From assembly GCA_963797835.1 (NCBI GenBank), contig CAWCRN010000010.1:124001-188000 (forward strand): a DNA stretch of 64,000 nt, in the 5' to 3' direction. A program made the position numbers and the translations under genes. This document shows, piece after piece, positions 62,520-64,000 of this stretch; position 1 is the stretch's first letter; each line of letters starts with the position of its first letter. The stretch comes from JBDTSW01 sp963797835 (lineage in GTDB: Bacteria; Actinomycetota; Thermoleophilia; Solirubrobacterales; 70-9). The notes beneath the pieces are model-generated. The model was not told the DNA's origin, ran no database searches, and worked only from the letters and a program-made list of their open reading frames with translations.

Positions 62520-64000
62520 TCAGGCCACCGGGGTCGAGGTCGGCTTGGCCTGCCGCAGGCGAACCCAGAAGGTCGAGCCCCTGCCCGACGCCGAGCGCAG
62601 CCCGATCTGCCCGCCCATCACATCGACCATGCGCTTGGCGATCGAGAGGCCCAGCCCGAACCCCTCGCTCTCCAGCGCGCCGCTGCCGCGATAGAAGCGC
62701 TCGAAGACCCGGCCCTGCTCGTCGGCCGGGATGCCCTTACCGGTGTCCTCGACCTCGATCGTCACGGTGCCGCCTTCCTCTCGCGAGGCGCGAAGGGTAA
62801 CCGCGCCCGGGGCAGGCGTGTTCTTGCAGGCGTTCTGAAGCAGCCCGATCAGCACCTGTCGCAGCAGCACCGGGTCTCCCGTGGCGACCAGTTCCTCGTC
62901 GATCTGCGTGCGAATTTCGACGCCCTCGGTCGGCTCCACGGCCTGCACCGCCTCATCGGCGGCGACGGTCACGTCCACGACCTCGGCCTCGCCCCGCTGC
63001 CCGGCGGCCTCGACGCGCGCCAGCATCAACAGCGACTGCGTCAGGCGGGTCATCCGCTCGGCGTCGTCGGCGAGGCGGCCGAGGAAGCGCTCGCGCGCCT
63101 CGGGGTCGTCCTTGGCGCCGCCGCGCAGGACCTCGATCCCGCTGCTGATGCCGGCAAGCGGGTTGCGAAGCTCGTGCGCGGCGTTGGAGACGAACTCGCG
63201 CTCGGCCTCCTCTCTCTGCAGCTCATCGGTGCGGTCGCTGACCACCAGCAGCACAGCGTGCTCGGCCGCCACCCGCCGGGCCTGCACCCGGTAGGTCCGA
63301 TCCTCGACCCTCAGCACCGGGATGTCCTCGTAGCCGCGCTCGGCGGCCGCGCGCAGAGCCGGGATCAGCGCGGCAGCGGGCTGTCCCCGGCGAACGAGGC
63401 GCTGGCCGGCGGGGTTGGTGAAGCGCACCTCGCCATCCTCCCCGACCACGATCACGCCCTCGCGCAGTCCGTCGAGGATCGCCGAGAGGCGATCGCGCTC
63501 GGTGGCGAGCAGGTCGAAGCTGTCGCGCAGGGCCTCGCGCATCTTGTCCAGGGAGCGGGTCAGGTCGCCGATCTCGTCGCTGCCGCCCGCGGGCAGCGGT
63601 GCGTCGAACTTGCCGGCCGCCATCTGCTCGGCGCCGCGAGCGAGCCGCTTGACCCGGACCGCGATCAGCGACGAGACGACGAAGCCGACCAGCACGCCCA
63701 CAACGATCGCGATCATGATCGCGCGCACGCGATCTCCCTGGAGGTCGTCGAAGGCCCTGGTCAGCGCCGGAGGGGGCTCGGCGACGACGACGACGGTGCC
63801 GCGCACACCCTGTGCCCCGAAGATCGGCGCCGAGGCGAGGGTGCGGTCCTCGGAGAGGTCGGCGCGGAAGCGCCGCCCGGAGCGCCCGGCCTGCGCCGCC
63901 GCGCCGGCCTGCTCGACCTGTCGCAGGTCCGCGGGCGGGGTCGCCAGCAGCGCGAACGGCCCGCCGCGGCGATTGATCGCCCAGACCTGGAAGGTCTCGG
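62520..64000 (-). CDS. membrane sensor histidine kinase (N-terminus outside window)
   Basis: At least 493 residues, open to the window edge. An extracytoplasmic sensor part (RFRADLSEDRTLASAPIFGA) is followed by a transmembrane helix (IMIAIVVGVLVGFVVSSLIA), a HAMP linker and a PAS-like domain (ILDGLREGVIVVGEDGEVRF). The kinase core has AHELRNPLAGI (phospho-His), LLQNACKNTP (N box), DTGKGIP (G1) and GFGLGLSIAKRM (G2). It should phosphorylate the adjacent response regulator. Signal unknown. Confidence 0.92.
   Translation of the reverse strand, partial: ETFQVWAINRRGGPFALLATPPADLRQVEQAGAAAQAGRSGRRFRADLSEDRTLASAPIFGAQGVRGTVVVVAEPPPALTRAFDDLQGDRVRAIMIAIVVGVLVGFVVSSLIAVRVKRLARGAEQMAAGKFDAPLPAGGSDEIGDLTRSLDKMREALRDSFDLLATERDRLSAILDGLREGVIVVGEDGEVRFTNPAGQRLVRRGQPAAALIPALRAAAERGYEDIPVLRVEDRTYRVQARRVAAEHAVLLVVSDRTDELQREEAEREFVSNAAHELRNPLAGISSGIEVLRGGAKDDPEARERFLGRLADDAERMTRLTQSLLMLARVEAAGQRGEAEVVDVTVAADEAVQAVEPTEGVEIRTQIDEELVATGDPVLLRQVLIGLLQNACKNTPAPGAVTLRASREEGGTVTIEVEDTGKGIPADEQGRVFERFYRGSGALESEGFGLGLSIAKRMVDVMGGQIGLRSASGRGSTFWVRLRQAKPTSTPVA

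Overview
The window is high-GC DNA (roughly 70% by eye) with the gene content of a soil-type actinobacterium. It carries an Mce lipid-import operon, four luciferase-like (probably F420- or FMN-dependent) oxidoreductases, a wax-ester/triacylglycerol synthase, many TetR regulators and secreted proteins with very Lys/Arg-rich tails. Together these suggest the Thermoleophilia/Solirubrobacterales side of Actinobacteria, but that is inference. No rRNA, tRNA, CRISPR or transposase was seen.

Layout. 0-3.5 kb: glycerolipid and storage-lipid acyltransferases (PlsC-like end, WS/DGAT, PlsB). 3.5-5.1 kb: a TetR/SDR divergent pair. 5.2-26.7 kb: an accessory region built around three paralogues of an RPH-like (rifampin phosphotransferase/PEP-synthase-like) protein that has the acceptor-side region and the swivelling His domain but no ATP-grasp. 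It also holds one ATP-grasp-plus-His protein, four LLM oxidoreductases, two APH-type kinases, an epimerase fusion, an SDR, a PYROXD2/phytoene-desaturase-like FAD enzyme, a CrtC/AttH-like protein, an AveC-like membrane protein and TetR genes with palindromic operators. 26.7-32.7 kb: a second AveC-like protein, another membrane protein, two more FAD enzymes and a TetR gene, with a 124-bp inverted duplication flanking about 3.2 kb. 32.7-35.6 kb: two TetR genes and a DHA2-type MFS exporter. 35.6-37.6 kb: a tandem duplication of a secreted Lys-rich protein of unknown function. 37.7-47.8 kb: a complete Mce operon (two MlaE/YrbE permeases and six Mce proteins). 48.4-50.9 kb, transcribed away from it: SCP2-like protein, GAF-LuxR regulator and acyl-CoA dehydrogenase. 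51-53.6 kb: a multi-domain peptidoglycan hydrolase. 53.8-59.6 kb: aldehyde dehydrogenase, P450, acyl-CoA dehydrogenase and a third PYROXD2-like FAD enzyme. 59.7-64 kb: two SnoaL-like proteins, a class-A-beta-lactamase-like protein and an OmpR-type two-component system cut by the window edge.

How the genes may work together (inference). Mce import, P450, acyl-CoA and aldehyde dehydrogenases, LLM enzymes and phytoene-desaturase/CrtC/AveC-like proteins are what one expects for uptake and oxidation of hydrophobic terpenoid-, sterol- or polyketide-like compounds. The unusual part is the dikinase-type phosphotransfer module, which resembles rifampin phosphotransferase or phenylphosphate synthase split over separate genes. 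It could phosphorylate hydroxylated intermediates.

Data quality. About 14 genes are broken by single-base shifts, mostly explained by one extra base in a short homopolymer. These look more like consensus sequencing errors than decay. Coordinates for such genes span the whole reconstructed reading.
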